Shown piece after piece: positions 1 to 9,702 of a stretch of DNA of 57,440 nt. The DNA is from Pseudomonadota bacterium (lineage in GTDB: Bacteria; Desulfobacterota; Desulfobulbia; Desulfobulbales; Desulfocapsaceae): the NCBI GenBank assembly GCA_018821785.1, contig JAHJLI010000181.1:1-57440 (forward strand). The letters are read 5' to 3'. The notes beneath the pieces are model-generated. The model was given only the letters and a program-made list of their open reading frames with translations. It was not told where the DNA came from and searched no databases. The number at the start of each line of letters is the position of its first letter. The stretch's first letter is position 1. Position numbers and translations under genes: made by a program.

Positions 1-423
1 ATGAACAGCGGCAGCAGCAAGAAGAGCTACAGCAGCGAAAACAGAAGGATGAGCAGCGGCAGCAGCAAGAAGAGCTACAGCAGCGAAAACAGAAGGATGA
101 GCAGCGGCAGCAGCAAGAAGAGCTACAGCAGCGAAAACAGAAGGATGAACAGCGGCAGCAGCAAGAAGAGCTACAGCAGCGAAAACAGAAGGATGAACAG
201 CGGCAGCAGCAAGAAGAGCTACAGCAGCGAAAACAGAAGGATGAGCAGCGGCAGCAGCAAGAAGAGCTACAGCAGCGAAAACAGAAGGATGAGCAGCGGC
301 AGCAGCAAGAGGTGCAGCAGCGAAAGCAGAAGGATGAGCAGCGGCAGCAGCAAGAGGTGCAGCAGCGAAAACAGAAGGATGAGCAGCGGCAGCAGCAAGA
401 GGTGCAGCAGCGAAAACAGAAGG
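1..423 (+). repeat. In-frame minisatellite: six 48-bp and three 45-bp tandem units
   Basis: Units start at 1, 49, 97, 145, 193, 241 (48 bp each) and 289, 334, 379 (45 bp each). They are nearly identical; the 45-bp type differs by replacement of a GAAGAGCTA core with GAGGTG. All lengths are multiples of three, so copy-number change keeps the reading frame. The array probably extends left of the window. There are no spacers, so it is not a CRISPR array. Confidence 0.9.
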
Positions 424-527
424 ATGAGCCTGCAAAACAACAAGATCAAGCAGTGAAGCAAAAGAAAAAGAAACAACAGGAAGAAGAACAGCTTGAAAAA
501 CAACCACCTCCAGGCGCAGGCGGCTGA
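1..527 (+). CDS. C-terminal part of a coiled-coil repeat protein (5' end outside window)
   Basis: The third plus frame is open from the window edge to the TGA at 525-527. It encodes about nine tandem copies of a Gln/Glu/Arg/Lys-rich unit (six of 16 residues, three of 15), then a Lys/Gln/Glu-rich stretch and a short Pro-Gly-Ala tail. The composition predicts a long charged alpha-helix or coiled coil. The first frame is also open because the repeat length is a multiple of three, but it gives an unlikely Ser-rich product. The third frame is preferred because its non-repeat tail stays helical and charged (KKKKQQEEEQLEKQ) up to its stop, which lies 4 bp from the convergent selU. The N-terminus, and any signal peptide or catalytic domain, is missing, so the function is unknown. 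Such repeats occur in periplasm-spanning or scaffold proteins, which is inference only. Confidence 0.6.
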   Translation, partial: EQRQQQEELQQRKQKDEQRQQQEELQQRKQKDEQRQQQEELQQRKQKDEQRQQQEELQQRKQKDEQRQQQEELQQRKQKDEQRQQQEELQQRKQKDEQRQQQEVQQRKQKDEQRQQQEVQQRKQKDEQRQQQEVQQRKQKDEPAKQQDQAVKQKKKKQQEEEQLEKQPPPGAGG

Positions 528-531
528 TTGC

Positions 532-1596
532 TTACGGCTCGACAGGCGGCAGCGAACGGCGGAACTCCTCAAGCCTCGCTGCCGCGGCATCAATATCTTC
601 AGCGGAAATATCCAGGGCAAACCGGTACTCGCTCATGCTCTTGCCATAACGCTTGTCATAGTATTCCAACAGGAGAATACGAACGAGTTCCGGTAGCTTG
701 CCTTCCTGCAACAAACCGCACATTTTTTCAACCTGTTCCACACCCATTTTCTGCTTCAAGGAACGCAGGATACTTTCAATCTGCTGCTGCATTTCTTCGT
801 CCGCAACCGGATAATCCTCGATTATTCGTGCAATCCGCGTTTCCAGCGAACAATGTATATTCACCAAAACAGCATGTTTCATGGCCTGCGCCAGGGGCTT
901 CGGGATGAATACCCTCCCGATTTTCCGACTCTCCCCCTCAATGAAATAGGGTTCTTCGCCAAGAGTTGTGATTTTCTCCGCCAATCTGCTTTCAAAGGTT
1001 CGTTGATTGCTGGGTAGTCGATCGAGTCCACCAAAGAGGGAACTGCGATGGCCGGCTAAATCCTCAAGGTCGATGGCCGGTTGAAGGCGCTGGAGAATCC
1101 GAGTCTTGCCGGTTCCGGTCAGGCCGTGAATGACGATCAATCTCGGTCGAAAGATCTCCAGACGACCAAGGACATTCCGGCGGTATTTTTTATATCCACC
1201 CTTCAGCTGACAGGCAGTAAATCCGGCCTGGGTCAACAGATTGACCACCGACAACGAGCGCATTCCGCCCCTGGCACAACAAATTGCCAGGGGTTGACCT
1301 TGAAATGACTGAAAAGAGGCAACCAGCACCGCCAATTTTTTCTCGACAAAGTCGAACCCTTGATCGACGGCCTTGGTATGACCGCCTTGGCCGCCTCGGC
1401 GATAGATAGTCCCGATAACACCGCGTTCGTCTTCATCAAAAAGGGGAATATTGATTGCGCCCGGGATAGTACCGGTTAAAAACTCCGCGGCAGAACGTAC
1501 ATCGATGATCTTGTGGCCGATTGCAAGCGCCTCATCCAGATCGATAACCCGGTCAGTCTTTTCAAGGATGGTCGAACGAACGGGGGTTCTTGCCAT
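532..1596 (-). CDS. selU: tRNA 2-selenouridine synthase (MnmH/SelU)
   Basis: SelU converts 2-thiouridine at the wobble position of some tRNAs to 2-selenouridine using selenophosphate. The protein (354 aa) has an N-terminal rhodanese domain with the Cys-Ala-Arg-Gly-Gly active loop (Cys106/107) and a C-terminal P-loop domain with GLTGTGKT at about 158-165, the known two-domain layout and length. The ATG at 1596 is chosen because AAGG lies 9 nt upstream; an in-frame ATG at 1605 directly abuts that AAGG and has no usable ribosome binding site. The gene follows rsmE by about a dozen bases and is probably translationally coupled to it. It indicates that selenophosphate is made in this organism, which fits the UGA-containing gene at 33757-34296. 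Confidence 0.93.
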   Translation of the reverse strand: MARTPVRSTILEKTDRVIDLDEALAIGHKIIDVRSAAEFLTGTIPGAINIPLFDEDERGVIGTIYRRGGQGGHTKAVDQGFDFVEKKLAVLVASFQSFQGQPLAICCARGGMRSLSVVNLLTQAGFTACQLKGGYKKYRRNVLGRLEIFRPRLIVIHGLTGTGKTRILQRLQPAIDLEDLAGHRSSLFGGLDRLPSNQRTFESRLAEKITTLGEEPYFIEGESRKIGRVFIPKPLAQAMKHAVLVNIHCSLETRIARIIEDYPVADEEMQQQIESILRSLKQKMGVEQVEKMCGLLQEGKLPELVRILLLEYYDKRYGKSMSEYRFALDISAEDIDAAAARLEEFRRSLPPVEP

Positions 1597-1608
1597 TGTA
1601 TTCATCCT

Positions 1609-2337
1609 TCACAGGTTACCGATTAAAAATTGGACAATAGAGACTGCGGTCAGCGTCGCCGTCTCAGCCCGCAGGATGCGCCCGCCAAGACTGACCGTCA
1701 ACCAACCCACTTGCCGCGCCAAGTCTACTTCCTCCGGGGAAAATCCCCCTTCCGGGCCAAGCAGGAGTGCCACCGATTGAGCCTTCTGAAGATCAGGAAT
1801 ATCCTGCAGACGTACATCCTTTTCCTCCTCCCAGAAAAGCAGCCGCACTGTCACATCGGTGCCACGCAGCAGGTCGGACAGATTCGTCGGAGCGTCGATC
1901 TGCATAAGCTTTGGCCGCATACATTGCTTGCAGGCTGCAAGGCCGATGCGCTGCCAGCGCTCGTGTCTTTTGCGGTTCTGTGCCGGATCAGCCTTTCCCT
2001 GACACCTCGAACTTTCAAAGGGGCTAAACCGGCTTGCCCCTAATTCTGTGCATTTCTGCACCACCGTGTCCATTTTCTCACCTTTGAGGATGCCCTGGCC
2101 AACCCAAAGGGTTTTTCCGGCACCTTCATCTCTGGCAACAACCCCGACAATACGCACCTCCACCCGCCTGCCGGTGGCAACGACAATCGCCCGGTACACC
2201 GTCCCTTGCCCGTCAAACAGTTCCATTTCACTCCCGACCGGCAGCCTGAGAACCTTGGCAACATGCCGCGACTCCTCTTCCGCCAGGAAGAGAGTGTCTT
2301 CTTTGCGGCTGAGTGGATCAAAAAAAAACCGTCGCAT
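1609..2337 (-). CDS. rsmE: 16S rRNA (uracil-1498-N3)-methyltransferase RsmE
   Basis: This 242-aa SPOUT-family methyltransferase methylates U1498 of 16S rRNA. The N-terminal PUA-like part begins MRRFFF and contains the ESRHVAKVLR stretch. The C-terminal trefoil-knot SAM site is visible as LLLGPEGGFSPEEV followed by SLGGRILRAETA, both family signatures. The ATG at 2337 has an AAGGA 8-9 nt upstream. It is the first gene of an apparent rsmE-selU unit. In many Desulfobacterota rsmE neighbours prmA; here prmA is close by on the same strand with the PilZ gene inserted between. Confidence 0.96.
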   Translation of the reverse strand: MRRFFFDPLSRKEDTLFLAEEESRHVAKVLRLPVGSEMELFDGQGTVYRAIVVATGRRVEVRIVGVVARDEGAGKTLWVGQGILKGEKMDTVVQKCTELGASRFSPFESSRCQGKADPAQNRKRHERWQRIGLAACKQCMRPKLMQIDAPTNLSDLLRGTDVTVRLLFWEEEKDVRLQDIPDLQKAQSVALLLGPEGGFSPEEVDLARQVGWLTVSLGGRILRAETATLTAVSIVQFLIGNL

Positions 2338-2494
2338 CGAATTCCTTACTCCTTAATTTTCTCCGTGACAGGGTTGGCAAAACGCAGACTTTCAGGTTTT
2401 GCACTCTTTCAAATTGACATTATCCCTTACATTCCGTAAGTATTGCCCCAGCAGCTTGTGTTTTACCATCACCCTTAGCGCCAAGGGAGCACTC

Positions 2495-2869
2495 ATGTCC
2501 AGCAACAAACGTATCCAGGAACGATTTTCCCTGAACCTGCAGGCCAAAATCTCTTACCGCCACAGCGAAGACCATTTACCGGTAATTGATACAGTTGCAG
2601 CCAATATCAGTTCCGGCGGTGCCTTCCTCAGAACTCCCCACCCCTTTCCGATGGCGGCCAAAGTTCGAGTTGAGTTCCTTCTCAGTTTTGACGATGTGAA
2701 ACGGCTGAAGTTCATCCTTTCCGTGGAGAGCTTAAAAAATCTCACCGGCAAGAGCCTCTGGGTCAGTGCCACTGCCATCGTTATCCGCCAGGAGACTGAC
2801 GGTGTCGGAATCATCTTCGATACCGATTACCAGTTTACCCCGATGCGCCCGCCCCAACCCGAGAAATAG
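2495..2869 (+). CDS. PilZ domain protein
   Basis: A 124-aa single-domain PilZ protein, the family that binds cyclic di-GMP. The RxxxR motif (Arg6-Ile-Gln-Glu-Arg10) and the downstream NISSGG, matching [D/N]xSxxG, are both present, so ligand binding is plausible. The ATG at 2495 is chosen over an earlier in-frame codon because AAGGGAG sits 7 nt before it. It lies alone between rsmE (divergent) and prmA (convergent). The target is unknown; stand-alone PilZ proteins usually act by contacting a motility or polysaccharide-export partner. Confidence 0.85.
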   Translation: MSSNKRIQERFSLNLQAKISYRHSEDHLPVIDTVAANISSGGAFLRTPHPFPMAAKVRVEFLLSFDDVKRLKFILSVESLKNLTGKSLWVSATAIVIRQETDGVGIIFDTDYQFTPMRPPQPEK

Positions 2870-2880
2870 CTGAGAAGCTA

Positions 2881-3783
2881 TTACAACTCTCCCTTGCGAA
2901 AGCGCAGTGCCGCCCACTCCTCACGCTCTTCCTGATCAAGCACCCGGAAGCCTTTACCACCAAAAAACCCTTTTATTCTCGTCACCTGCTCGCCGACGAG
3001 AATACCTGAAAGTATTAACACACCGTCTTCAGCGGTCAACCGTGTTAAATCCTCAGCCAGATCGAGGAGAACATCGTGGACAATATTGGCAACAACGATC
3101 TGAAACTGATCGGACAGCTCACCAAGCGGCGTCAGGCTGACCTGCATCCGGTCGTCGAAAATATTTCGCCGCACATTGCCATCAGCAGCGGCAACCGCCT
3201 CCGGATCGTTATCGATACCGAGAACACTTGCTGCCCCAAAAAGCATTGCCGCCATACCGAGGATGCCGGTGCCGGTGCCGACGTCAAGCACTCGCATAAC
3301 ACTGCCAGCAGTCAGGGTCCGGCGCAGCAGTTCCATGGAAAGACTGGTTGTGGCATGATGGCCAGTACCAAAAGCCATGCCCGGATCCATGGTGATAACC
3401 GCCTCCCCAGGGATCGGTCGGTATTCTTCCCAGGTCGGGGCAATCACCAGACCGGGGACAATGGCAAAAGGTTTGAAGTGCTCTTTCCAGGTTGAGCTCC
3501 AATCCTCTTCGTCAAAAAGCGAGGCAACAAGTTCTGGTGCTGGCACGTTATATATATCAGCGAGTTCGATCAGATACGAGGTGATCCGAGTAACAATTTC
3601 AGCGACCTCCTCCGGGTCGGGATTGGCTTTCTGCAGGTAGCAGGTCAAGATGCCAAAATTCGGCTCATCCGGCGCGCCTGTCTCAACACCCGCCTCAATA
3701 ACCCCAACGAGGAAGTCACTGATCGGCTCGACCAGCAGCGGATCGGCTTCAATAGTAATTTTCAGCCATTTATTGGCGCTCAT
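2881..3783 (-). CDS. prmA: Ribosomal protein L11 methyltransferase PrmA
   Basis: PrmA trimethylates lysines and the N-terminus of ribosomal protein L11. The 300-aa product has the small N-terminal substrate-binding domain, then the linker and a class I SAM fold with motif I VLDVGTGTGILG and the later VANIV motif. The DPGMAFGTGHHAT stretch before motif I is characteristic of PrmA. The start at 3783 has GGAGG in the correct place; a longer frame to 3831 lacks a comparable site. Divergent from letA. Confidence 0.95.
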   Translation of the reverse strand: MSANKWLKITIEADPLLVEPISDFLVGVIEAGVETGAPDEPNFGILTCYLQKANPDPEEVAEIVTRITSYLIELADIYNVPAPELVASLFDEEDWSSTWKEHFKPFAIVPGLVIAPTWEEYRPIPGEAVITMDPGMAFGTGHHATTSLSMELLRRTLTAGSVMRVLDVGTGTGILGMAAMLFGAASVLGIDNDPEAVAAADGNVRRNIFDDRMQVSLTPLGELSDQFQIVVANIVHDVLLDLAEDLTRLTAEDGVLILSGILVGEQVTRIKGFFGGKGFRVLDQEEREEWAALRFRKGEL

Positions 3784-3861
3784 CCTCCACCTCTTTTTTG
3801 ACTTATATACATCCATGCCTGAAGCAGGCACATTGCAAACTCATCGACAATTGTTTTTCAT

Positions 3862-5271
3862 ATGACAAACAACCGCGATGACGTTACTATAATTTCCGAA
3901 AAACAAAGCTTTGCCGTAAACCTGTCACCGAGGAACAGTATTTTGCATTCACTGCCAAACTCTTTTGACCACTACACCGCCTGCCCTGATTGTGATCTTC
4001 TGCTGCACAAAGCAGAAGCCCCGGCAGGCTATTCGGTTGTCTGTCCGCGTTGCGGCAAGACACTGAGCAGAAGCACAGTGGCACCGATCAGTAAAGTGCT
4101 GGCACTCAGCATAGCCGGCCTCATCCTTTACCTGCCGGCGATGCTGCTCCCCCTCATGACCTTCACATCGTTTGGTTTCAGCGGCTCCGCCAATATACTC
4201 GAATCGATTCTAAACTTTTACCGAAATGATTATTATTTCGTGTCGCTTATGGTTCTGCTCTCGGCGGTCGTCTTCCCTTTGATCCTGCTGACCACTATCT
4301 TCTATATTACCTGCCAGCTCCAGAGAAAAAGAAATCCCTCCTCCCTCAGACCCCTCTTCCGACTGCATCTTTATCTTGAGGAATGGGCGATGATCGAGGT
4401 CTATCTACTTGGTATTCTGGTTACCATAATCAAGATGTCGGGTACCTCAAACATAGATTATCACTCTGGAATATTATGCTTTTCTTGCCTTGTGCTGATC
4501 ACTCTGGCAATTTCCACCATAGTCGATCGCGACCTTTTCTGGCAGGAAATTGAGGATCAAGGCCTTGGAAACAACGCAGAATTTCCGCCTGTTCAGGAGC
4601 ACCTGCAAACACCTCGGACCGCCGCCGAAAAAGGGCTGATCCACTGCCACACCTGTCACAAACTGTCCCCGGCCTCACTTGCCGGCACCGGCTGTCCACG
4701 CTGTGGGGCGATTCTCCATCAGCGAAAACCTTACAGCGTCATCCGCACCTGGGCCTTGGTAATCACCTCGGCTATTTTTCTTGCCCCGGCCAACTTGCTG
4801 CCGATAATGGAAGTCGATTTCCTGGGTATTCCCGACCGGTCAACAATCGTCGATGGAATAATCCATTTTTTCCAAAGTGGCTCCTATTTCATCGGCCTGA
4901 TCATCTTCACCGCCTCTATTCTCGTACCGGTCTTTAAAATCGTCGGCCTCGTCATCCTGCTTCGCTCCACTCGGCCAGACCACACCCATTTTCTTGTGCA
5001 AAAAGCCAAACTCTATCGCTTTATCGCTTTTATCGGCAGATGGTCAATGCTCGATATCTTTGTCATTGCCCTGCTCAGTGTCCTTGTTGATTATGGGTTT
5101 TTCACCTCCATTCATACCGCTCCGGCGGCCACCTACTTTTCCTTTGTCGTCGCCGCTACCATGTTCGCCGCCATGACCTTTGATCCGCGCGTCATCTGGG
5201 ATACCTGCTATCCACGAGACTATTCAGAAGACAAAAAACAAGCAGCAACACTTCTCGAGAAAGCGCCATGA
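3862..5271 (+). CDS. letA: LetA/PqiA-family inner-membrane protein
   Basis: A 469-aa polytopic inner-membrane protein with two tandem PqiA domains. Each begins with a zinc-ribbon-like pair of CxxC motifs (Cys41/Cys44 with Cys61/Cys64; a second set CHTC...CPRC near residue 256) and each is followed by four hydrophobic segments. In E. coli LetA (YebS) pairs with the MCE tunnel protein LetB (YebT) to move lipids between inner and outer membranes. Its stop overlaps the next gene's start by 4 bp (ATGA), so the pair is co-translated. No strong Shine-Dalgarno is seen at the start. Confidence 0.9.
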   Translation: MTNNRDDVTIISEKQSFAVNLSPRNSILHSLPNSFDHYTACPDCDLLLHKAEAPAGYSVVCPRCGKTLSRSTVAPISKVLALSIAGLILYLPAMLLPLMTFTSFGFSGSANILESILNFYRNDYYFVSLMVLLSAVVFPLILLTTIFYITCQLQRKRNPSSLRPLFRLHLYLEEWAMIEVYLLGILVTIIKMSGTSNIDYHSGILCFSCLVLITLAISTIVDRDLFWQEIEDQGLGNNAEFPPVQEHLQTPRTAAEKGLIHCHTCHKLSPASLAGTGCPRCGAILHQRKPYSVIRTWALVITSAIFLAPANLLPIMEVDFLGIPDRSTIVDGIIHFFQSGSYFIGLIIFTASILVPVFKIVGLVILLRSTRPDHTHFLVQKAKLYRFIAFIGRWSMLDIFVIALLSVLVDYGFFTSIHTAPAATYFSFVVAATMFAAMTFDPRVIWDTCYPRDYSEDKKQAATLLEKAP

Positions 5272-7988
5272 CTACAGCTCAAGTCAGGAAAAATCGCGGC
5301 ATTTCCGCAATCTGGACCCTGCCCCTTATCGCCTTGTGCATCTGCGTCTGGCTGGTCTATTCCAGCTATAAGAATGCCGGGGTCGAGATCACCATTTTTT
5401 TTGCCGATGCCACCGGCATTGTCCCCGGCAAAACCCAGGTCATGGCCAGAGGCATTCCCATCGGCCTGGTCACAAAAATTCTTCCCGATCTCGACAATAG
5501 ACAAATCCAGGCGAAAGTTAAAATGGAAAAGTCGGTGGTTGAACATCTGGTTGAAGACACCCTTTTCTGGATAGTCCGGCCAGAACTGTCGGCAAGTTCC
5601 ATCCATGGCCTCGAGACCATTCTCTCCGGTAGTTATATCGGCATTCAGGTCGGCACCTCGACCAATCCCCTGCGAGAATTTGCCGGCCTTGCCTCTGCAC
5701 CTCCGGTGTCGCGCGATACCCCCGGACTGCACGTAAAAATCCGGGCCAAAGTTCTCGGCTCCATCCAGGTTGGCACCGGAATCTATTACCGGAATATCCA
5801 AATAGGTGCAGTACAGAGGTACGAGCTTGAAGGGGACAAAAACATCCTCATCGATGTCTTCATCAAACCCGAATTCACTCATCTGGTACGAGAGGGAAGC
5901 CGCTTCAGCAACGCCAGCGGCATACAGATAAGCGGCAAACTGCCGTCTCTGAAAATCCAGGTTGAATCCCTCGCCTCGCTGCTCAGAGGTGGAATCCTCC
6001 TGCATACGCCGGAACCACTGGCAACCACACCCTATGTGCAAAACGGCCATATGTTTACCCTGTATCCCGATTCCCAGTCGGCCAACTACGGTATTCCAAT
6101 GACCCTGACCCTGACCTCCAGTGAAGACATCATTGAAGGGTCAACCAAGGTCATTTACCGCGGCCTTGAGGCCGGTTTTGTCAAAGAGATCCAGATAAAT
6201 AATGACGCAAAAAGGTCGGTTACCGCCCATATCCTGCTCGATCCGCGGACCGAGCTGATCCTCCGCGAAAACACCAAATTCTGGCTGGTGAAACCGGAAA
6301 TCTCAGCCGCCGGCTTCAACAATATACAATTGCTGCTGTCAGGGGCGCATATCACTTTTCAACCCGGCAGCGGGGAATTCAAAGATCACTTTGATATCCT
6401 CTCTGAGCCGCCCCCGCAAATCCCGCTGCGACCCGGCAAAACTATGGTGCTCAGCGCCGACGGCCCTGTTGACATCTCGCCAAAGTCGGCGGTTTATTAT
6501 AAAAATATCCAGGTCGGAGAGGTTGTTGATGTAGGTGTCGACAAGGCGGGGATGAAAATCCGCTCCTCGTTGTTCATTTATCAGGACTATCTCAAGTATC
6601 TCAGCAAAAAAAGCGTGTTCTGGGTCGAGTCCGGAGTTGAAGTGCGTGGCAGCCTGGCCGAGGGCGTATCCCTTGCAACAGGCCCCCTGGCGAAAATGCT
6701 CCATGGCGGAGTGAGTTTCACTACCCCGGATATTCAGAAAAAACGAAAGCATGTCCAGCCGGAAGAAGGATTCGAATTCCGCCTCCACAACAGCTACCGG
6801 GAAGCCGTTGCGGAGGTTTCCGACCTGCAGCCAGGCGGCAAACGTGTCGTGCTCATTGCCCCCGATGCCGAGTCGCTGGCCACAGGTTCCCCCATCCTTC
6901 ATAAAAACATTAAAATCGGTGAAGTTGAGAGTTTCAGGCTTTCTCACGACCAGAAATCAGTGCTGATCGACTGTCTAGTCTTTGACGAATTCAAAAACAT
7001 CGTCCGGCCATACACCCGCTTTTACAATACCAGCGGCCTGCAGGTTTCCGGCGGCCTTGACGGGATCAGGTTGCAGACCGGATCACTCCAGTCAGTATTA
7101 ACCGGAGGTATCGGCTGCCTCAATCCATCTCCGGGACCTATATCCCCTCCACCTGGACCCTATCCGCTGTTCGCCAACCTCCAGGATGCCCTCCATGCCG
7201 ATGAAATAGAGCTAAAGGTTATGCTTGACAGCATAAAAGGCTTGAAGGAGGGCTCGGAAGTCCGCTATCAAGGCATTGAGATTGGCAAAGTCAGCACGTT
7301 GCGCCTCGGTGAAAACAACAAAACCATCATCGCCACGACTCGCATTCAAGAACATGTTGCAGCATTGTTCCGCAGCAACACAAAAATCTGGGTTGAACAG
7401 GCCGAATTCAATCTTTCTGGTGTGAAAAATGCCGAAACCCTGATCTTCGGCTCCTTCCTCAACATCTTGCCCGGTGAGGGAAAACCAGTGCGGATACTGA
7501 AGGCACTTGCCGAACCACCATTGACGGAGATCGCCGGCCAGGATGGCCTAGGTATTATTCTCGAGGCCGGTCATCTCGGCTCCCTCGGCGTCGGATCTCC
7601 TGTTTATTATCGGCAACTGCAGGTAGGAGAAATAACCGGATACGATCTGTCCCCCTCCTTTCAGAAGGTCCGGATCTTTGTTAACATCAGACCACAGTAC
7701 ATGGCCATCATCCGTGCAAACACCCGGTTTTGGCAGGTCAGCGGTGCCAGAATCGAAGGCGGCATCTTCTCCGGGGTGACAGTCTCAGCGGAATCCCTTA
7801 CCGCCATCATCCGCGGCGGGATTGCCCTCGCCACTCCGGATGGTGAACACACCGGGCCGGCGATCTCGGCCGGACACCTTTTCTCCCTCTACGACCAGCC
7901 GGAAAAACAGTGGCTGGACTGGAGCCCCGATGTCGTTCTTCTTGAGCAGGAACCGGCACAAGAACTACCGGCAAAAAACAGCAAGTAA
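5268..7988 (+). CDS. letB: LetB-like protein with seven MCE domains
   Basis: A 906-aa protein with one N-terminal membrane anchor (residues about 13-30) followed by seven repeated MCE (MlaD) domains. Each is recognisable by a beta strand followed by a G-[S/T]-x-V-x-Y-[R/K]-x-[I/L]-x-[I/V]-G-x-V-like signature. Seven domains and the length match E. coli LetB (877 aa), which forms a stacked-ring tunnel across the periplasm for lipid transfer. Substrates of this homologue are not visible from sequence. PqiB (three MCE domains) is excluded by domain count. No outer-membrane PqiC-like lipoprotein follows. Confidence 0.92.
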   Translation: MTTAQVRKNRGISAIWTLPLIALCICVWLVYSSYKNAGVEITIFFADATGIVPGKTQVMARGIPIGLVTKILPDLDNRQIQAKVKMEKSVVEHLVEDTLFWIVRPELSASSIHGLETILSGSYIGIQVGTSTNPLREFAGLASAPPVSRDTPGLHVKIRAKVLGSIQVGTGIYYRNIQIGAVQRYELEGDKNILIDVFIKPEFTHLVREGSRFSNASGIQISGKLPSLKIQVESLASLLRGGILLHTPEPLATTPYVQNGHMFTLYPDSQSANYGIPMTLTLTSSEDIIEGSTKVIYRGLEAGFVKEIQINNDAKRSVTAHILLDPRTELILRENTKFWLVKPEISAAGFNNIQLLLSGAHITFQPGSGEFKDHFDILSEPPPQIPLRPGKTMVLSADGPVDISPKSAVYYKNIQVGEVVDVGVDKAGMKIRSSLFIYQDYLKYLSKKSVFWVESGVEVRGSLAEGVSLATGPLAKMLHGGVSFTTPDIQKKRKHVQPEEGFEFRLHNSYREAVAEVSDLQPGGKRVVLIAPDAESLATGSPILHKNIKIGEVESFRLSHDQKSVLIDCLVFDEFKNIVRPYTRFYNTSGLQVSGGLDGIRLQTGSLQSVLTGGIGCLNPSPGPISPPPGPYPLFANLQDALHADEIELKVMLDSIKGLKEGSEVRYQGIEIGKVSTLRLGENNKTIIATTRIQEHVAALFRSNTKIWVEQAEFNLSGVKNAETLIFGSFLNILPGEGKPVRILKALAEPPLTEIAGQDGLGIILEAGHLGSLGVGSPVYYRQLQVGEITGYDLSPSFQKVRIFVNIRPQYMAIIRANTRFWQVSGARIEGGIFSGVTVSAESLTAIIRGGIALATPDGEHTGPAISAGHLFSLYDQPEKQWLDWSPDVVLLEQEPAQELPAKNSK

Positions 7989-8208
7989 TTGTCACAGGCA
8001 ACCAATCTGATCCTTAAGAGAAAAACGGCAAAAACACAACCATGGTTGCTCGGCTATAGGGTCTATGGTAAAGAACAAACTTAATCGCCTAGCCTTTTTA
8101 TGCTAACCCTAAAGAACATGAGAAGACCCAAGCAAAAAAATTTCCCGAAGAGCCTGAAATAATTCCTTCGAGGTACTAACCCCAGCAGATTTTTTAAAAG
8201 GAGAGCCC

Positions 8209-9552
8209 ATGATAAAGAAAATCGTCTTACGCGATGATGAGATGCCCACCCAATGGTATAATGTCGTTCCAGACCTGCCAGGAGGGCTGCTGCCGCCGCT
8301 TGACCCGGAAACAAAACAACCGATGGGACCGGAAAAACTGGCCACAGTGTTTCCCATGGGACTCCTTGAGCAGGAAATGTCCACAACCCGCTTTATCGAT
8401 ATCCCCGAAGAGGTTCAGGAAATCCTCAAGATCTGGCGACCATCACCGCTGGTCCGGGCCTCGAACCTCGAGAAGGCGCTGGGCACCAAGGCCAAGATCT
8501 TTTTCAAAAATGAAGGGGTGTCCCCGGTCGGTTCTCACAAACTGAACAGCGCAGTGGCTCAAGCTTATTACAACAAAAAAGAAGGCGTCAAACGACTGAC
8601 TACGGAAACCGGTGCCGGACAATGGGGCAGCGCCCTTTCCCTCGCCGCCAACAAGTTCGGGCTGGAGTGCAAGGTATACATGGTCAGGGTTTCTTTCGAT
8701 CAAAAACCCTACCGCAAATCGATAATGCAGACCTTTGGTGCCACTGTCATCGCCAGCCCGAGCACCGAGACCCGAACCGGTCGGATGATCCTTGAGCAAA
8801 TGCCAGACACCCATGGCTCTCTTGGTATTGCCATCTCCGAGGCACTGGAAGATGCATCCTCACGCGAGGATACCAAGTACGCCCTCGGCTCTGTGCTCAA
8901 CCACGTCATTCTGCATCAATCGATAATCGGCCTTGAGGCCAAAAAGCAAATGGAAATCGCTGGCGAATATCCGGATGTTATCCTCGGCTGCTGTGGCGGC
9001 GGCTCGAACTTCGCCGGTCTGGCAACCCCCTATCTCCCCGATTACCTGGAAGGCAAGAAGATCCGTTTTGTCGGCACCGAACCGGCATCCTGCCCATCTC
9101 TCACCTCCGGCAAACTGGCCTATGACTTTGGCGATGTTGCCCAGACCACGCCGCTTCTGTATATGTACACCCTCGGCCATGATTTCATTCCGCCGGGTAT
9201 CCATGCCGGTGGCCTGCGCTATCACGGAATGTCACCGATAGTCTCAGCCATGGTGCGTGAGAAAATCGTCGAGCCTATGAAGCTGCAGCAATTGGAGTGT
9301 TTCGAGGCAGGCGTGTTGTTTGCAAAAACAGAAGGGATTATCCCGGCCCCTGAAACCTGCCATGCAATTCGCGGCGCCATCATTGAAGCAATGAGAAACC
9401 CGGAGGAACCCAAGACCATCCTCTTTAATTTCTCCGGCCATGGCCTGATCGACATGGGCTCATACGACAAATATTACGCCGGACAACTGCAAGACTATGA
9501 TTATCCGGCCGAGGCGATAGCCAAATCAATGGCCAACCTGCCGAAAATCTGA
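8209..9552 (+). CDS. trpB: Stand-alone tryptophan synthase beta subunit, TrpB2 type
   Basis: A PLP enzyme of 447 aa that condenses indole with serine to tryptophan. The PLP lysine is Lys111 in [11 protein letters not shown], the TrpB2 form of the motif, and the phosphate-binding loop [10 protein letters not shown] is present. The N-terminal extension beginning with the IVLRDDEMP region is typical of TrpB2. AAAAGGAGA precedes the ATG. No trpA or other trp gene is adjacent, so this is the solo paralogue that often coexists with TrpB1; it may salvage indole or form an alternative synthase. A strong terminator follows at 9624. Confidence 0.94.
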   Translation: MIKKIVLRDDEMPTQWYNVVPDLPGGLLPPLDPETKQPMGPEKLATVFPMGLLEQEMSTTRFIDIPEEVQEILKIWRPSPLVRASNLEKALGTKAKIFFKNEGVSPVGSHKLNSAVAQAYYNKKEGVKRLTTETGAGQWGSALSLAANKFGLECKVYMVRVSFDQKPYRKSIMQTFGATVIASPSTETRTGRMILEQMPDTHGSLGIAISEALEDASSREDTKYALGSVLNHVILHQSIIGLEAKKQMEIAGEYPDVILGCCGGGSNFAGLATPYLPDYLEGKKIRFVGTEPASCPSLTSGKLAYDFGDVAQTTPLLYMYTLGHDFIPPGIHAGGLRYHGMSPIVSAMVREKIVEPMKLQQLECFEAGVLFAKTEGIIPAPETCHAIRGAIIEAMRNPEEPKTILFNFSGHGLIDMGSYDKYYAGQLQDYDYPAEAIAKSMANLPKI

Positions 9553-9623
9553 ATCCTGCCCCAGAGTATGTGCCTTAGAAATTTATCAAGGTAGATCCCG
9601 TTTAACGGGGTAAGGAGATGCGT

Positions 9624-9666
9624 AAAGGCTCGTCGACCTTCAGGATCGACGAGCCTTTGTTTTTTA
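9624..9666 (+). terminator. Rho-independent terminator after trpB2
   Basis: A perfect 13-bp stem (9624-9636 with 9646-9658) and a 9-base loop that can add two more pairs are followed by GTTTTTT. It lies between the convergent trpB and the omptin gene; the stem's AAA...TTT ends mean it may also work on the minus strand. Confidence 0.9.
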
Positions 9667-9702
9667 CTCGAAATATGATATCAGCGCCAAGGCCGACAAA
9701 AG

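Noticed and set aside
1..423. CRISPR array
   Set aside because: Units are contiguous with no spacers, are coding, and no cas genes are present.
1..456. Ser-rich reading of the repeat array starting with ATG at position 1
   Set aside because: It is open only because the unit length is a multiple of three; the product is an implausible Ser/Arg repeat, and the other open frame continues into a sensible charged tail.
2414..2445. Promoter for the PilZ gene beginning with TTGACA
   Set aside because: No acceptable -10 box at 16-18 bp spacing.
5220..6050. Long minus-strand open frame inside letA/letB
   Set aside because: Mirror frame of the MCE protein; no ribosome binding site and no family resemblance.
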